NCBI RefSeq assembly: GCF_014692525.1
Contig: NZ_JACNYL010000001.1
Coordinates: 1,426,001 to 1,490,000, forward strand
Direction: 5' to 3'
DNA length: 64,000 bases
From: Sphingobacterium chuzhouense
GTDB taxonomy: Bacteria > Bacteroidota > Bacteroidia > Sphingobacteriales > Sphingobacteriaceae
Part shown: positions 27,844 to 38,061 of the stretch, piece by piece
Layout of the letters: each line of letters begins with the position of its first letter
How positions within the stretch are numbered: the first letter of the stretch is position 1
Position numbers and translations under genes: made by a program
Notes under the pieces: model-generated
Seen by the model: the letters and a program-made list of their open reading frames with translations, nothing else
The model's database searches: none
What the model was told of the DNA's origin: nothing

Positions 27844-28053
27844 TTTTTTTCTTTTCGGCTGCTGTTTTCCCTCCCGTACACTTCTTTTAACGACCTTCAA
27901 CAAAACCAGCTTGAAGTATATCAATACGACCAATAAGGCTATGGATATAAATAAAAAAAGGTGATTTCCCGTCTGGAAAGACATGATGCCACTGTATACC
28001 AAAAATGCAATGGCGAGATTCAAAACTATATTTAAGATAAAATACTTCGTCAT
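27841..28053 (-). CDS. Small two-helix membrane protein, hypothetical
   Basis: 70 residues: two membrane helices (about 5-23 and 30-53) and a strongly basic tail (KRSVREGKQQPKRKK) that should stay in the cytoplasm. No family recognised. It lies 2 bases after the next gene upstream and is probably co-transcribed with it. Confidence 0.68.
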   Translation of the reverse strand: MTKYFILNIVLNLAIAFLVYSGIMSFQTGNHLFLFISIALLVVLIYFKLVLLKVVKRSVREGKQQPKRKK

Positions 28054-28055
28054 AT

Positions 28056-28355
28056 TTATTTTTTAATGGGTTTTCCTATGACCTTTTCGCGCATAAAGAA
28101 AAAATAAGCTATCCCGGCTATGATGTTACCAAAGATGATAAAAATAATTAACAATATCCGCTCTGTATTGGTCAACTTTACCGAGAGCATAATTTCCCGT
28201 AAAACCAAAAGTATCCACACCAAGGACAGCAGCAACGCCATGCTTATCAAGATGTAAGCTAAAGAAAAGTTTAATACCCACAATATAAACGCCAGGATGT
28301 AAAACCCTAGGCTAAAATAAAATGCTTGCTGGGTTTGTTGGATGAGGTTCTTCAT
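28056..28355 (-). CDS. Small four-helix membrane protein, hypothetical
   Basis: 99 residues, almost all hydrophobic: helices about 12-30, 32-52, and 67-90, possibly with a split first segment, and a basic C-terminus (KVIGKPIKK). No catalytic motif and no family recognised. It heads the two-gene unit with the following small membrane gene and begins 24 bases after the glutamate dehydrogenase stop, so it may be read through from it. Confidence 0.68.
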   Translation of the reverse strand: MKNLIQQTQQAFYFSLGFYILAFILWVLNFSLAYILISMALLLSLVWILLVLREIMLSVKLTNTERILLIIFIIFGNIIAGIAYFFFMREKVIGKPIKK

Positions 28356-28379
28356 CCAACAAAAATACAGAATCTTTGA

Positions 28380-29804
28380 TTATGGGAAAATTCCCAACTC
28401 TTCATAAGCCACTCCGATCTTATCGATAGCACAGATGAAAGCGGCCGTCCGCAAATCCTCTACCCCCTCTCTGTTTTTATAAATATCACGAATCTCACGA
28501 TATGAACCTATCATCGTATCTTCCAGTCCGGAATGGACCAAATCAATTTCATCCGGTCCACGCAAAATTGTTTTACGCTCCAAATCAGACACACGCTTAC
28601 CTGTGGTAGATTCGATAATGTCAATCAGCTCATTATACATATTTTCTTCGAAACGCTTTTCCAAACGCCCGTAACGCACATGGCTTAAATTTTTCAACCA
28701 TTCAAAATAGGATACGGTAACACCTCCTGCATTTAGATAAATATCCGGAATTACCAAAATTCCCTTATTGTTTAAAATGACATCCGCCTCTGAGGTCAAC
28801 GGTCCATTGGCCGCCTCTCCAACGATTTTTGCCTGTATCCGATCGGCATTATCTTTATGGATAACGCTTTCTAAAGCTGCCGGAATAAGGATGTCACAAG
28901 CTTGCTCCAATCCTTCTGCAGGGTTTGAAAAATTAATGGCCCCGGGATAATTAAGAATGCCTCCTGTTGTTTGTCGATGGGCTTGTACTTGGTCAACATC
29001 CAATCCATTTTCATCGTAAATTGCCCCATTATATTCGATTAAGCCCACGAGTTTGGCACCTGCCTCTTGAAAGTACTTTGCAGCATGGTAGCCCACATTT
29101 CCTAACCCTTGCACAATAACACGTTTACCAGCAATACCCGTAGTAAGTCCCAGCTTCTCCATATCATCTTGGAAGGAGCATGCCTCACGAACACCAAAGA
29201 ATACACCTAAGCCTGTAGCCTCGGTCCGCCCGCGCACACCTCCTTGTGAAACGGGCTTTCCAGTCACACAAGCTTGTGCATCGATATTATTAGGATTAAG
29301 TGAAGAATAGGTATCTACAATCCAGCTCATTTCACGGGCCCCAGTACCATAATCCGGTGCTGGCACATCGATACCCGGCCCGATGAAGTTTTTCTTACAC
29401 AGCTCCGATGTATAACGACGGGTTATCTTTTCTAACTCAAAAGCGGAATATTTACGTGAATCTATCTTTATCCCTCCCTTTCCTCCACCAAAAGGAACGT
29501 TTACAATAGCGCATTTATACGTCATTAAAGCCGCCAAAGCCATTACCTCTTCCTGGTCTACCTCCATACTGAACCGAATGCCCCCTTTACATGGAAGTTT
29601 ATGATGCGAATGCTGTACCCGATAGGCTTCGATGACTTCAATACTGTCACCAATCTTAACAGGAAATTTTACCCGAAGTATAGAATTACAAGCTTTAATT
29701 TGGGCAAGAATACCCTGATCAAATCGTGTAAATTGAGCGGCTTTATCAAAATTCCGCTGAACACTTTCAAAGAAACTGTTGTTTGCTGTATTTGTCATCC
29801 CCAT
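28380..29804 (-). CDS. Glu/Leu/Phe/Val dehydrogenase (glutamate dehydrogenase)
   Basis: 474 residues. It interconverts glutamate and 2-oxoglutarate plus ammonia with NAD(P). KGGIRFSMEVDQEEVMALAALMTYK carries the catalytic region, VPFGGGKGGI the substrate-binding loop, and GKRVIVQGLGNVGYHAAK the Rossmann motif. It is longer than the 420-residue RocG type, with an extended N-terminus and C-terminus. Two ATGs (29804 and 29798) are possible starts. Coenzyme choice is uncertain. Confidence 0.93.
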   Translation of the reverse strand: MGMTNTANNSFFESVQRNFDKAAQFTRFDQGILAQIKACNSILRVKFPVKIGDSIEVIEAYRVQHSHHKLPCKGGIRFSMEVDQEEVMALAALMTYKCAIVNVPFGGGKGGIKIDSRKYSAFELEKITRRYTSELCKKNFIGPGIDVPAPDYGTGAREMSWIVDTYSSLNPNNIDAQACVTGKPVSQGGVRGRTEATGLGVFFGVREACSFQDDMEKLGLTTGIAGKRVIVQGLGNVGYHAAKYFQEAGAKLVGLIEYNGAIYDENGLDVDQVQAHRQTTGGILNYPGAINFSNPAEGLEQACDILIPAALESVIHKDNADRIQAKIVGEAANGPLTSEADVILNNKGILVIPDIYLNAGGVTVSYFEWLKNLSHVRYGRLEKRFEENMYNELIDIIESTTGKRVSDLERKTILRGPDEIDLVHSGLEDTMIGSYREIRDIYKNREGVEDLRTAAFICAIDKIGVAYEELGIFP

Positions 29805-30007
29805 AACATTGCTTTTTATATATTTATGTTGGTTTTGCTTTACGCATTAAAATTAACAAACTTTAATCGAGTTAAGCACAAAATACACGTAGCAACAAAT
29901 ATTTATGTTTTTTTTGTTGAAATATGCTTTTTGTTTTCCTTTACATAAAAAACAGCAATGTCTGCTAAGAGTTTTGTTTAAAAAGCGAGAACTTTTTTTG
30001 AAAAAGA

Positions 30008-30032
30008 AAAAGGAAACAAATGTCTCCTTTTA
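30008..30032 (-). terminator. Terminator of the rhodanese gene
   Basis: On the minus strand AAAAGGAGACA pairs with TGTTTCCTTTT (one mismatch) around a short AT loop, followed by a T-rich tract. It lies about 20 bases past the rhodanese stop. Confidence 0.7.
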
Positions 30033-30051
30033 CACTTTATCAATATGAACG

Positions 30052-30366
30052 CTAATAAACATCCATTTCCGGATCAATTTCTTCTTTCCATGCCAAGATA
30101 CCACCTGTCAAGTTAGCCAAATTATCGAACCCTTGTTGTTCTAGTAACATAACCGCCTGCGCACTACGTTTCCCGCTACGGCATTGAATAATAACCGGCT
30201 TATCTTTCGAGACCTTGTCCGACTCAATTACAATCCCTGCTAGTGGGATGTTTAAACCATTTAAATTTGAAACTTCATATTCAAACGGCTCACGTACGTC
30301 AATAAGTTGAAAATCCTCATTGCGATCGATCATTTCTTTCAGTTCCTGAACTGTAACTTCTTTCAT
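30052..30366 (-). CDS. Single-domain rhodanese-like protein
   Basis: 104 residues, one rhodanese domain and no signal peptide. IQCRSGKRSA carries the active-site Cys that accepts a persulfide sulfur, and LIDVREPFEYEVSNL is the N-terminal CH2A motif. GlpE/PspE-like in size. It may serve in sulfur transfer; the acceptor is unknown. Confidence 0.92.
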   Translation of the reverse strand: MKEVTVQELKEMIDRNEDFQLIDVREPFEYEVSNLNGLNIPLAGIVIESDKVSKDKPVIIQCRSGKRSAQAVMLLEQQGFDNLANLTGGILAWKEEIDPEMDVY

Positions 30367-30569
30367 ATTTTTTTACTTTTATCAAACCTAAATAATTTCA
30401 TTTTTATATGCAATTTAATTGCACATAATATAAAAATGCATGTGCTTTAGCTCTCCTTTGCCATATAATGCTATTTAATTAGAGGAAATATACTATTTTA
30501 GAAACACGTAATTGGAATCTATCCTTAATACAGCGCAAATTTTATACCCAATTACATTAATGTTATACT

Positions 30570-31877
30570 ATGAAAGAAAACCTTTTACGATGGTCTTTTC
30601 CTCTTTTTCTACAACTTGCGGTGTGCACGTTTGTAACGGCGCAAGTCGTGGAAACAACGGATGTGGAACGTATTATCTCCACGCTGGCTGCCGACGATAT
30701 GCGAGGAAGAGCAGCATTAAGCCCCGATATTGCACGCGCGGCAGATTTTATTGCAGAAGAATTCCGGCAAGCGCGTCTGCAGCCGTATGTCGAAGATAAT
30801 TACCGCCAAACATTTGAGGTTACGAAGGTTTTTACGGAAAACGAATCCATCAAGATCAACGGAAAAGCATTAAATGTAGACGAATTTATCATATTGAACA
30901 GCAACCCCAACCTCTCTTGGAATCAAGATTCGGAAATAGAAGTCATGGAAATCCGCGCAGGAGACGATTTCTCTGAGCGCTTCCGTGACATCGTGCGGAA
31001 TAATGCCAACCACAACATCGTTTGGGTAGATCCATCCTTTGCACCTATGCTGGCACGTTTCAAAAAAATATTTTCACGTGAAAACGTCATTCCAAAACAA
31101 GCAAGTGCAGCCGATGGTCCAAGTAAAGTGTTTGCCATCAAAAAAAAGAATATAAAAAGTTTTCAAGTAGACGCTAGCACCATACACGAGGATTTCCCAT
31201 TGTTTAATGTTGCGGCTGTTATTCCCGGAAAATCTAAAGCAAACGAATTTGTAGTTTTCTCCGCACATTACGACCACATCGGTATCCTCGACCCAGTAGG
31301 AAAAGATTCCATCGCCAATGGGGCAGATGACGATGCTTCCGGCACGACTGCCATGATTGCATTGGCCAAACACTTCAAAAAGGAAGATATTAACGAGCGT
31401 ACCTTGATTTTTGTTGCTTTTACTGCCGAAGAGATCGGTATGTTTGGTTCTAAATATTTCTCTAATAATATCGATGCTGATAAAGTGGTTGCCATGATCA
31501 ATATCGAAATGATCGGCAAGGATTCAAAGTTCGGTCCGAATACCCTATATGTAACAGGATACCATCATTCCAATCTCGCAGAACTGATGCAAGAAAACCT
31601 AAAAGGAACGGCTTTTACCTTTCATCCAGATCCTTATCCCCAGCAAAACCTCTTTTATCGGAGTGATAATGCGGTATTAGCCGCTTTGGGAGTTCCGGCA
31701 CATACCTTTTCTACTTCGCAAATTGATAAAGATGAATATTACCACACGGTAAAGGATGAGCTTTCGACATTAGATATCCGAAATATAAAATCCAGTATCG
31801 AAGCCATTGCTAAAGGTGTAGTTGGGATCATCACCGGAGAACAAACGCCGTCACGTGTGGAGAAGTTAACGGACTAG
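30570..31877 (+). CDS. Secreted M28-family metallopeptidase
   Basis: 435 residues with a signal peptide (cleavage near residue 24, VTAQV). The peptidase domain shows the co-catalytic zinc ligands: SAHYDHIG, GADDDASG, FTAEEIG, INIEMIG and a final His in YYHTVKDE. M28 enzymes are aminopeptidases or carboxypeptidases in the periplasm or outside. An N-terminal region (25-190) with a partial PA-like insert precedes the catalytic core. The tail overlaps the convergent GNAT gene by 12 bases. Confidence 0.92.
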   Translation: MKENLLRWSFPLFLQLAVCTFVTAQVVETTDVERIISTLAADDMRGRAALSPDIARAADFIAEEFRQARLQPYVEDNYRQTFEVTKVFTENESIKINGKALNVDEFIILNSNPNLSWNQDSEIEVMEIRAGDDFSERFRDIVRNNANHNIVWVDPSFAPMLARFKKIFSRENVIPKQASAADGPSKVFAIKKKNIKSFQVDASTIHEDFPLFNVAAVIPGKSKANEFVVFSAHYDHIGILDPVGKDSIANGADDDASGTTAMIALAKHFKKEDINERTLIFVAFTAEEIGMFGSKYFSNNIDADKVVAMINIEMIGKDSKFGPNTLYVTGYHHSNLAELMQENLKGTAFTFHPDPYPQQNLFYRSDNAVLAALGVPAHTFSTSQIDKDEYYHTVKDELSTLDIRNIKSSIEAIAKGVVGIITGEQTPSRVEKLTD

Positions 31878-32357
31878 TTTCTGCATGACATAATCATCTA
31901 GGACGTAACCATAATAAGGTATATCCACTTCCTCTATAACTTGAAACCCTTGTTTGAGATAGAAGTAATATGCCTTGTTACCCCTGTTTACATTGAGTTC
32001 AACGACTGAAAAACCTCGTTCTTCTGCTTGATCTACCGCGAAATCAATTAACTGTTTACCTAACCCCAGTCCTTGGTTGTTTGCCAAAAGGTATAGTTTT
32101 TCTATTCGCAAAATATCTTCACTTTTCTTTTGAAGAGCAATAAAACCCAACGGCTGTGTCTCTTGTTGAAAAATAAGATAAAAATCTTGCCCATTTAACA
32201 TAGATTGTTGAATGGCTTCAGGTCTATAATTTTTACGCAACATGAAATCTATTTGATCGCGACTTAAAATAGCTGTATACGTCGTATGGTATACTTCCGT
32301 CCCTAAATGATGGATTACCGCAGCTTCTTCCTTGCTTACTCTTCGAATAGTGTACAT
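31866..32357 (-). CDS. GNAT-family N-acetyltransferase
   Basis: 163 residues with the acetyl-CoA loop in LYLLANNQGLGLGKQLIDFA (the Q/RxxGxG/A motif). The C-terminal NKAYYFYLKQGFQVIEE is also typical of GNAT. Relatives are polyamine/peptidyl acetyltransferases, but the acceptor is unknown. It follows the thiamine-pyrophosphokinase-like gene by one base. Confidence 0.92.
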   Translation of the reverse strand: MYTIRRVSKEEAAVIHHLGTEVYHTTYTAILSRDQIDFMLRKNYRPEAIQQSMLNGQDFYLIFQQETQPLGFIALQKKSEDILRIEKLYLLANNQGLGLGKQLIDFAVDQAEERGFSVVELNVNRGNKAYYFYLKQGFQVIEEVDIPYYGYVLDDYVMQKLVR

Positions 32358-32358
32358 T

Positions 32359-32922
32359 TTAAATTTCTTCGCCTATACAAACATATTCATCCGAATTAAA
32401 TTCCAGATAGATAAAACCGTCCTGTTCTGTTATAAATTCATTCCGATTTATATGCTTAATGCCAACCAATGATTTGAGGAGATTTTCTGGAACGAAAATA
32501 CGAGCACCCGCTTCCTTCCATTTCTCGTAACGATGAAGAATATATACATATCGTATACCGTGAGACAAGACTACGATATTTATTAACCCACTATAGGATG
32601 CTAATATGTCATCCGACATATCGCAAACAATATTAACAGCTTTGTGGTTGTGCTGAATAAGGTAATCCAGGGCATCTGCTATAAATCCCTTTTTTATCGG
32701 AAAATTTCTGACCTGCTCTTGTTGGTATGCTCTTTCTTTCGTGCTGAATACTACATCCACTTTGATGTCTGCGGCTAAGAAGAAATCTACGGTATCATCG
32801 TTAGCTATTACCGTAGGACTCCACTCCAGAAGTTGCCCTATGTATTCTTCATCGAGCGCTTCATAAGATGCCACGATCAACGCTGGTTCTTGATTTTCCC
32901 TAATAATATGATGTGAGGACAT
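32359..32922 (-). CDS. Thiamine pyrophosphokinase-like protein, apparently catalytically degenerate
   Basis: 187 residues with the length and layout of Bacteroidota thiamine pyrophosphokinases: MSSHHIIRENQEPALIVASYEA, LLEWSP, then a nucleotide-binding half and a C-terminal beta domain (NLLKSLVGIKHINRNEF). The usual acidic GDFDS metal motif, expected after IKVDVV, is replaced by FSTKER (residues 59-64), and the following D-x-D-K-T-D motif is absent. Fold homology is inferred from the ends and is moderate; the loss of catalytic residues is what I see. Confidence 0.6.
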   Translation of the reverse strand: MSSHHIIRENQEPALIVASYEALDEEYIGQLLEWSPTVIANDDTVDFFLAADIKVDVVFSTKERAYQQEQVRNFPIKKGFIADALDYLIQHNHKAVNIVCDMSDDILASYSGLINIVVLSHGIRYVYILHRYEKWKEAGARIFVPENLLKSLVGIKHINRNEFITEQDGFIYLEFNSDEYVCIGEEI

Positions 32923-32924
32923 TT

Positions 32925-34118
32925 TTATTTCTCGCCAAGTTGTCGCAACGTAATATACGACATCAACCCTATACTCACTTTCAGTGCATTTTCATCAATA
33001 TCAAAGGTTGGCGTATGCACAGCTGATGAAATTCCAGCCGCTTTGTTTCCGGTTCCTAATCGATAAAAACAGGCGTTGGTTTCTTGCGAATAATAAGAGA
33101 AATCTTCGGCAGCCGGCCATATATCCAATTCAACGACGTTTTCTTCGCCGAGGTATTCCACAGCAAAAGCGCGGGACGACGTTGTTAATTTCTCCTCGTT
33201 AATTAGGAAAGGGTATCCTTTTCGAACTTCGAAATCACAAGTTGCACCCATACTATCCGCAATGCCTGTTGCCATCTTGACCATACGCTCATGGGCTTCC
33301 GCCCGCCATTCTTCGTCAAACGTACGGAACGTTCCCTCCAAATATACCTCATCAGGAATAACGTTGGTTGCGCCATTACCCACAATCTTGCCCCAAGACA
33401 AAACCGTCGGTACCCTTGGATCCGCATTCCGGCTGACTACCTGTTGAAGAGCGGTAATAATTTGCGCCGTAATGGCGATTGGATCTATATTTTGATGTGG
33501 GTGTGCACCATGTCCGCCCCTACCCTTTACGGTCATGAAAAGTTCATCACAAGATGCCATGTATTTTCCGGCGCGAAAGCCCACTTTGCCTGTTTCGATA
33601 AAGGGCATCACATGCTGCCCTATAATACCTGTAGGCTTGGGGTTTTCCAGCACACCTTCTTTAATCATAATGGACGCTCCGCCGGGTAGACGCTCTTCCC
33701 CGGGTTGAAAAATAAGTTTTATGATACCTCCAAACTCGCTTTTTAAAGATTGCAATATAGACGCAACACCTAGTAATGAAGAGGTATGCACGTCGTGCCC
33801 ACAAGCGTGCATAACGCCAAAATTCTGTGAACCATAACTACGCCCTTCCACCTCCTGTATAGGGAGGGCATCCATATCCGCACGAAGAGCCAATACCTGT
33901 GTCGAAGTCTTCTCTCCATGAATCAGCCCGACCACTCCTGTATTTGCCATATCCTCATAAGGTATGCCTAAGCGCTCCAGTTGCTGTTTGACAAAAGCAG
34001 ATGTCTCGTATTCTTCAAATGATAATTCAGGATGTTGGTGCAAATGGCGTCTAAACCCCACCGTTTCTTCAAAGAAGTCTTCGGCAAGCTGTTTTATCTT
34101 TTCTTTCAACATAGACAT
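32925..34118 (-). CDS. M20-family amidohydrolase/peptidase
   Basis: 397 residues. It should hydrolyse N-acyl or peptide bonds of amino-acid derivatives (hippuricase/AbgA-like). HACGHDVHTSSLLG carries the metal-binding His and Cys, GEERLPGGA the catalytic Glu region, and HGAHPHQNIDPI the dimer-domain His. The ATG at 34118 (MSMLKEKIKQ) follows AAGGAG at good spacing and avoids overlap with the SPOR gene; the frame opens at 34145. Confidence 0.92.
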   Translation of the reverse strand: MSMLKEKIKQLAEDFFEETVGFRRHLHQHPELSFEEYETSAFVKQQLERLGIPYEDMANTGVVGLIHGEKTSTQVLALRADMDALPIQEVEGRSYGSQNFGVMHACGHDVHTSSLLGVASILQSLKSEFGGIIKLIFQPGEERLPGGASIMIKEGVLENPKPTGIIGQHVMPFIETGKVGFRAGKYMASCDELFMTVKGRGGHGAHPHQNIDPIAITAQIITALQQVVSRNADPRVPTVLSWGKIVGNGATNVIPDEVYLEGTFRTFDEEWRAEAHERMVKMATGIADSMGATCDFEVRKGYPFLINEEKLTTSSRAFAVEYLGEENVVELDIWPAAEDFSYYSQETNACFYRLGTGNKAAGISSAVHTPTFDIDENALKVSIGLMSYITLRQLGEK

Positions 34119-34129
34119 GATTTTTCTCC

Positions 34130-34582
34130 TTATTCGTACGCCCAAACGTCTTCGGTGAAGACGAAAACATTACTATACTGGGAACGTAGCTCCCGCATAA
34201 AATTTGTCGCTTCGGATCGACTTCTAAAATCGCCGACCTTGACTCTGTAATTTGGCTCGTCATAGGTTACATAACTTCCTATGTCTTTATAAGACGTCTG
34301 AAACCTAGATTGTACGGCATAAGCATCACTTCGGCTCGATCCAGAAAATATCTGTACACGAAACCCACGTACTTTTACCCGCTTACCACTTTTTTTATCG
34401 ACTACTTTTGATCCCAAGCTGATCATACGGGCGGTAGTCGGATTGATACCGTTTTCTGCTCTGAATTCCTGCAACAGGTTAATCAAAGAATCCTTTTCCA
34501 CTTCAACGATTCCCGATTGTGCCTTACTAATTTGTGCTAATCCAATGAGTATGAAACCAAATATCAATCCTTTATATAACAT
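34130..34582 (-). CDS. SPOR-domain envelope protein
   Basis: 150 residues with a signal peptide (cleavage near 22, SKAQS). The C-terminal half (about 75-145) is a SPOR domain: FRVQIFSGSSRSDAYAVQSRF, then NYRVKVGDFRSRSEATNFM. SPOR domains bind denuded glycan strands at division sites. It lies between secA and the M20 gene on the same strand, with 15 and 11 base gaps. Confidence 0.9.
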   Translation of the reverse strand: MLYKGLIFGFILIGLAQISKAQSGIVEVEKDSLINLLQEFRAENGINPTTARMISLGSKVVDKKSGKRVKVRGFRVQIFSGSSRSDAYAVQSRFQTSYKDIGSYVTYDEPNYRVKVGDFRSRSEATNFMRELRSQYSNVFVFTEDVWAYE

Positions 34583-34597
34583 CTTCCGTGAAATTTT

Positions 34598-37500
34598 TTA
34601 ACTGTTTTTTCCGTGACAGTTTTTATATTTTTTGCCCGAGCCACAAGGACATTCGTCATTTCTACCTACAGTTTGCGTTTTGCGTATAGGTTGTGTTACC
34701 TGCTGCTCACGCGTATCTTTATCTTCTTCAGAAACCCCTGTCGGCGATACCAGTTCTGCTTTAGTTGCTTTAACCTGCGCTGGCTGCGGCTGTACCGGGC
34801 GCGCTTCCCGCACATTTTGCGGTTCTTGTTGCTGGCCTGGAATTTCTCCTTTAAATAAGAAGCTTACAATCTCTTTATTCATCGAAGCAAGCATGCTCTT
34901 GAATAGGTTGTAGGCCTCCATTTTGTAAATAATAATAGGATCCTTTTGCTCGTAAACAGCATTTTGTACAGATTGCTTTAAGTCATCCATTTCACGTAAA
35001 TGCTCTTTCCAAGCTTCGTCAATCAACGCTAAAACAATTCCTTTTTCAAAAGATCTGAAAACTTCTTTTCCATTAGACTCTACTGCCTTCTGCAAATTTG
35101 TCGCAACTTGTATGCCACGAATACCATCGGTAAACGGTATAACGACATTTTCTATCATTCCTCCACGTTCTGCCAAAACGTTTGTTAATACAGGAAGCGT
35201 TTGCTCCGCGATTTGCTGTCCTTTATTTTGATAATGCGTGATAACCTGTTGGAATAGTTTATCAGTCAGCGTAGCTACGCCACTTTGCGCAAACTCTTCT
35301 TCCGTAATTTCGGGATTTAGGGCAAACAAGCGGATAACTTCGATTTGGAATTCTTCATAGGTTCCGCCCTCTTTCGCTTCGGAAACGATATCTTCTACCA
35401 CATCATAAATGGTATTATTCAAATCGACATCCAGACGTTCACCAAACAAAGCGTTCTTACGTTTCGAATAGATTACGGTACGCTGGGAGTTCATTACGTC
35501 GTCGTATTCCAACAACCGCTTACGAATACCAAAGTTGTTTTCCTCCACTTTACGCTGCGCTCTTTCAATAGATTTCGTCAACATACTGTGTTGCATCACT
35601 TCCCCTTCTTCCACGCCCATTTTCACCATGATGTTGGAAATACGCTCAGAAGCGAATAACCGCATCAAATTATCTTCCAAAGACACAAAGAATTGTGAAG
35701 AACCGGGGTCTCCTTGACGGCCCGCACGACCACGTAACTGACGGTCTACGCGACGTGATTCATGCCGTTCTGTACCAATAATCGCTAAACCTCCGGCTTT
35801 GATAACTTCTTCCGTTAATTTAATATCCGTACCCCGACCCGCCATATTCGTAGCGATTGTCACTTGACCCGGGCGTCCAGCTTCCGCAACAATGTCAGCC
35901 TCCTTTTGGTGTAGTTTCGCATTCAATACATTGTGTTTGATACCACGCAATTTCAACATCCGGCTAAGCAATTCGGAAATTTCCACAGATGTTGTACCGA
36001 CCAATACCGGTCTGCCTGCCTCGGTTAAGACTTGAATTTCCTGTGCCACCGCATTATATTTTTCTCTGGCTGTGCGGTAAATTAAATCCTGACGGTCATC
36101 CCGTTGAATAGGTCTGTTTGTCGGGATCTCAACCACATCCAGTTTATAAATCTGCCAAAGCTCTCCTGCTTCTGTGGATGCCGTACCAGTCATCCCAGCA
36201 AGTTTATGGTACATACGGAAGTAGTTCTGTAAAGTAATCGTTGCGTACGTTTGCGTCGCATCTTCTACTTTTACATTTTCTTTTGCCTCGATTGCCTGGT
36301 GCAAACCATCGGAATAACGGCGTCCTTCCATTATACGGCCTGTTTGTTCATCCACAATCTTCACTTTACCTTCATCTACGATATACTGATCATCGATTTC
36401 GAACAAGGTATAAGCTTTAAGCAATTGGTTTATAGAGTGGATACGCTCTGATTTAATAGAGTAATCCCGCAATAATTCTTCTTTTTTCTGCGCTTTTTCT
36501 TCTAAAGATAGATCTGATTTTTCGATATCGGCTATTTCCGATCCCACGTCAGGCATAATGAAGAAGTTAGGGTCTTCACCCGAAGCAGTAATCAATTCGA
36601 TACCTTTTTCACTGAGTTCTACTTGATTATTTTTTTCATCAATCACGAAGAATAACTCCGCATCCACTTTAGGCATGTTGCGGCTTTGCTCTGCCATATA
36701 GTAGTTTTCTACCTTCTGCAACAATTGTCTGTGGTTTCCTTCAGATAGATACTTAATTAAGGCCTTGTTTTTCGGCAAACCACGATAAGCGCGCAATAAT
36801 GCCATCCCGCCACCTTCTACATCAGCATCACCGTTGGCAATGGCTTTTTTCGCTTCGTTAAAAACGGTATTTACATACGCCTTTTGTGCATTTACTAATC
36901 GCTCAATCCGTGGCTTCAGTTGATAAAACTCATGCTGATCACCACGAGGGATCGGACCGGAGATAATCAATGGAGTCCGTGCATCGTCAATCAAAACGGA
37001 GTCCACCTCATCAATCATCGCGAAATGTAGCTTGCGCTGCACCATAGAATCTGGTGTCTGTGTCATATTGTCGCGCAAATAGTCGAAACCAAATTCGTTA
37101 TTTGTTCCGTATACAATATCCGACAGATATGCTTTTCTACGCTGAGGTGAGTTAGGTTGGTGCTTGTCAATACAATCGACACTTAATCCATGAAATTCAA
37201 ATAATGGTCCGTTCCATTCGGAGTCACGACGTGCCAGGTAATCATTCACTGTTACAATATGCACACCCTGTCCGGATAATGCGTTTAGGTAAGTCGGCAG
37301 TGTACCCACTAAGGTTTTACCCTCACCGGTGGACATCTCGGCAATCTTACCCTGATGCAAAACGACACCACCGATAAGCTGCACATCATAATGCACCATG
37401 TTCCAGGTCACTTCCGTACCAGCTGCTATCCACGAGTTTTTCCATACTGCTTTATCACCGTCAACCACCACGTTGGGTTTACGCGCCGCCAGATCACGGT

Positions 37501-37903
37501 CAAAGTCGCTTGCTGTAACCTCAATTTCTTTATTTTCTGTAAACCGACGAGCAGTATCTTTCACAACAGCAAAAGCTTCGGGTAGGATTTCCAACAGTAC
37601 TTCTTCCAACTTCTTATCTCTATCCTTGGATAGCTTGTCCACCTTCTCATAAAGTTCTGTCTTTTTGCCCATATCGACATCATCCTTATCAGCTTCCGCT
37701 TTAAGAGACGCGATTTCATCGTCAATATCGGCTAAATATGCTTTGATTCGGCTTTTAAAATCGGCTGTTTTCGCCCGTAATTCGTCATGGCTTAACGACG
37801 ATAACTTCTCGTACTCCTCTTTGATCTTATCTACAATGGGCTGTATGGATTTGATATCTCGCTCTGACTTGCTGCCAAATAGTTTACTTAAAAATTTTAA
37901 CAT
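34598..37903 (-). CDS. secA: Preprotein translocase ATPase SecA
   Basis: 1101 residues, about 200 longer than E. coli SecA, as usual in Bacteroidota because of insertions in the DEAD-motor region. Walker A is EMSTGEGKT; Walker B/DEVD lies in [15 protein letters not shown]. The C-terminal zinc tail [14 protein letters not shown] is intact, which should bind SecB or the ribosome. A Gln/Pro-rich linker (about 1030-1075) precedes it. It drives export of the many signal-peptide proteins in this window through SecYEG. Confidence 0.98.
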   Translation of the reverse strand: MLKFLSKLFGSKSERDIKSIQPIVDKIKEEYEKLSSLSHDELRAKTADFKSRIKAYLADIDDEIASLKAEADKDDVDMGKKTELYEKVDKLSKDRDKKLEEVLLEILPEAFAVVKDTARRFTENKEIEVTASDFDRDLAARKPNVVVDGDKAVWKNSWIAAGTEVTWNMVHYDVQLIGGVVLHQGKIAEMSTGEGKTLVGTLPTYLNALSGQGVHIVTVNDYLARRDSEWNGPLFEFHGLSVDCIDKHQPNSPQRRKAYLSDIVYGTNNEFGFDYLRDNMTQTPDSMVQRKLHFAMIDEVDSVLIDDARTPLIISGPIPRGDQHEFYQLKPRIERLVNAQKAYVNTVFNEAKKAIANGDADVEGGGMALLRAYRGLPKNKALIKYLSEGNHRQLLQKVENYYMAEQSRNMPKVDAELFFVIDEKNNQVELSEKGIELITASGEDPNFFIMPDVGSEIADIEKSDLSLEEKAQKKEELLRDYSIKSERIHSINQLLKAYTLFEIDDQYIVDEGKVKIVDEQTGRIMEGRRYSDGLHQAIEAKENVKVEDATQTYATITLQNYFRMYHKLAGMTGTASTEAGELWQIYKLDVVEIPTNRPIQRDDRQDLIYRTAREKYNAVAQEIQVLTEAGRPVLVGTTSVEISELLSRMLKLRGIKHNVLNAKLHQKEADIVAEAGRPGQVTIATNMAGRGTDIKLTEEVIKAGGLAIIGTERHESRRVDRQLRGRAGRQGDPGSSQFFVSLEDNLMRLFASERISNIMVKMGVEEGEVMQHSMLTKSIERAQRKVEENNFGIRKRLLEYDDVMNSQRTVIYSKRKNALFGERLDVDLNNTIYDVVEDIVSEAKEGGTYEEFQIEVIRLFALNPEITEEEFAQSGVATLTDKLFQQVITHYQNKGQQIAEQTLPVLTNVLAERGGMIENVVIPFTDGIRGIQVATNLQKAVESNGKEVFRSFEKGIVLALIDEAWKEHLREMDDLKQSVQNAVYEQKDPIIIYKMEAYNLFKSMLASMNKEIVSFLFKGEIPGQQQEPQNVREARPVQPQPAQVKATKAELVSPTGVSEEDKDTREQQVTQPIRKTQTVGRNDECPCGSGKKYKNCHGKNS

Positions 37904-38061
37904 AATATTTTATCTCCGTATATCGTTGTGCAATAATGACTCCAACACACTATTTACAGACATTTTGACACTAACCCGGCAAATTTAATTATTACAGATG
38001 ATAACTAACAGGATTCCAGTTTATTTTTTTGTAACGAAATGGAAATTTCGGTACGCTGGTT

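Noticed and set aside
36251-37988. Several open frames on the plus strand opposite secA
   Set aside because: They are low-complexity shadows of secA codon use without start signals, family motifs or conserved neighbours.
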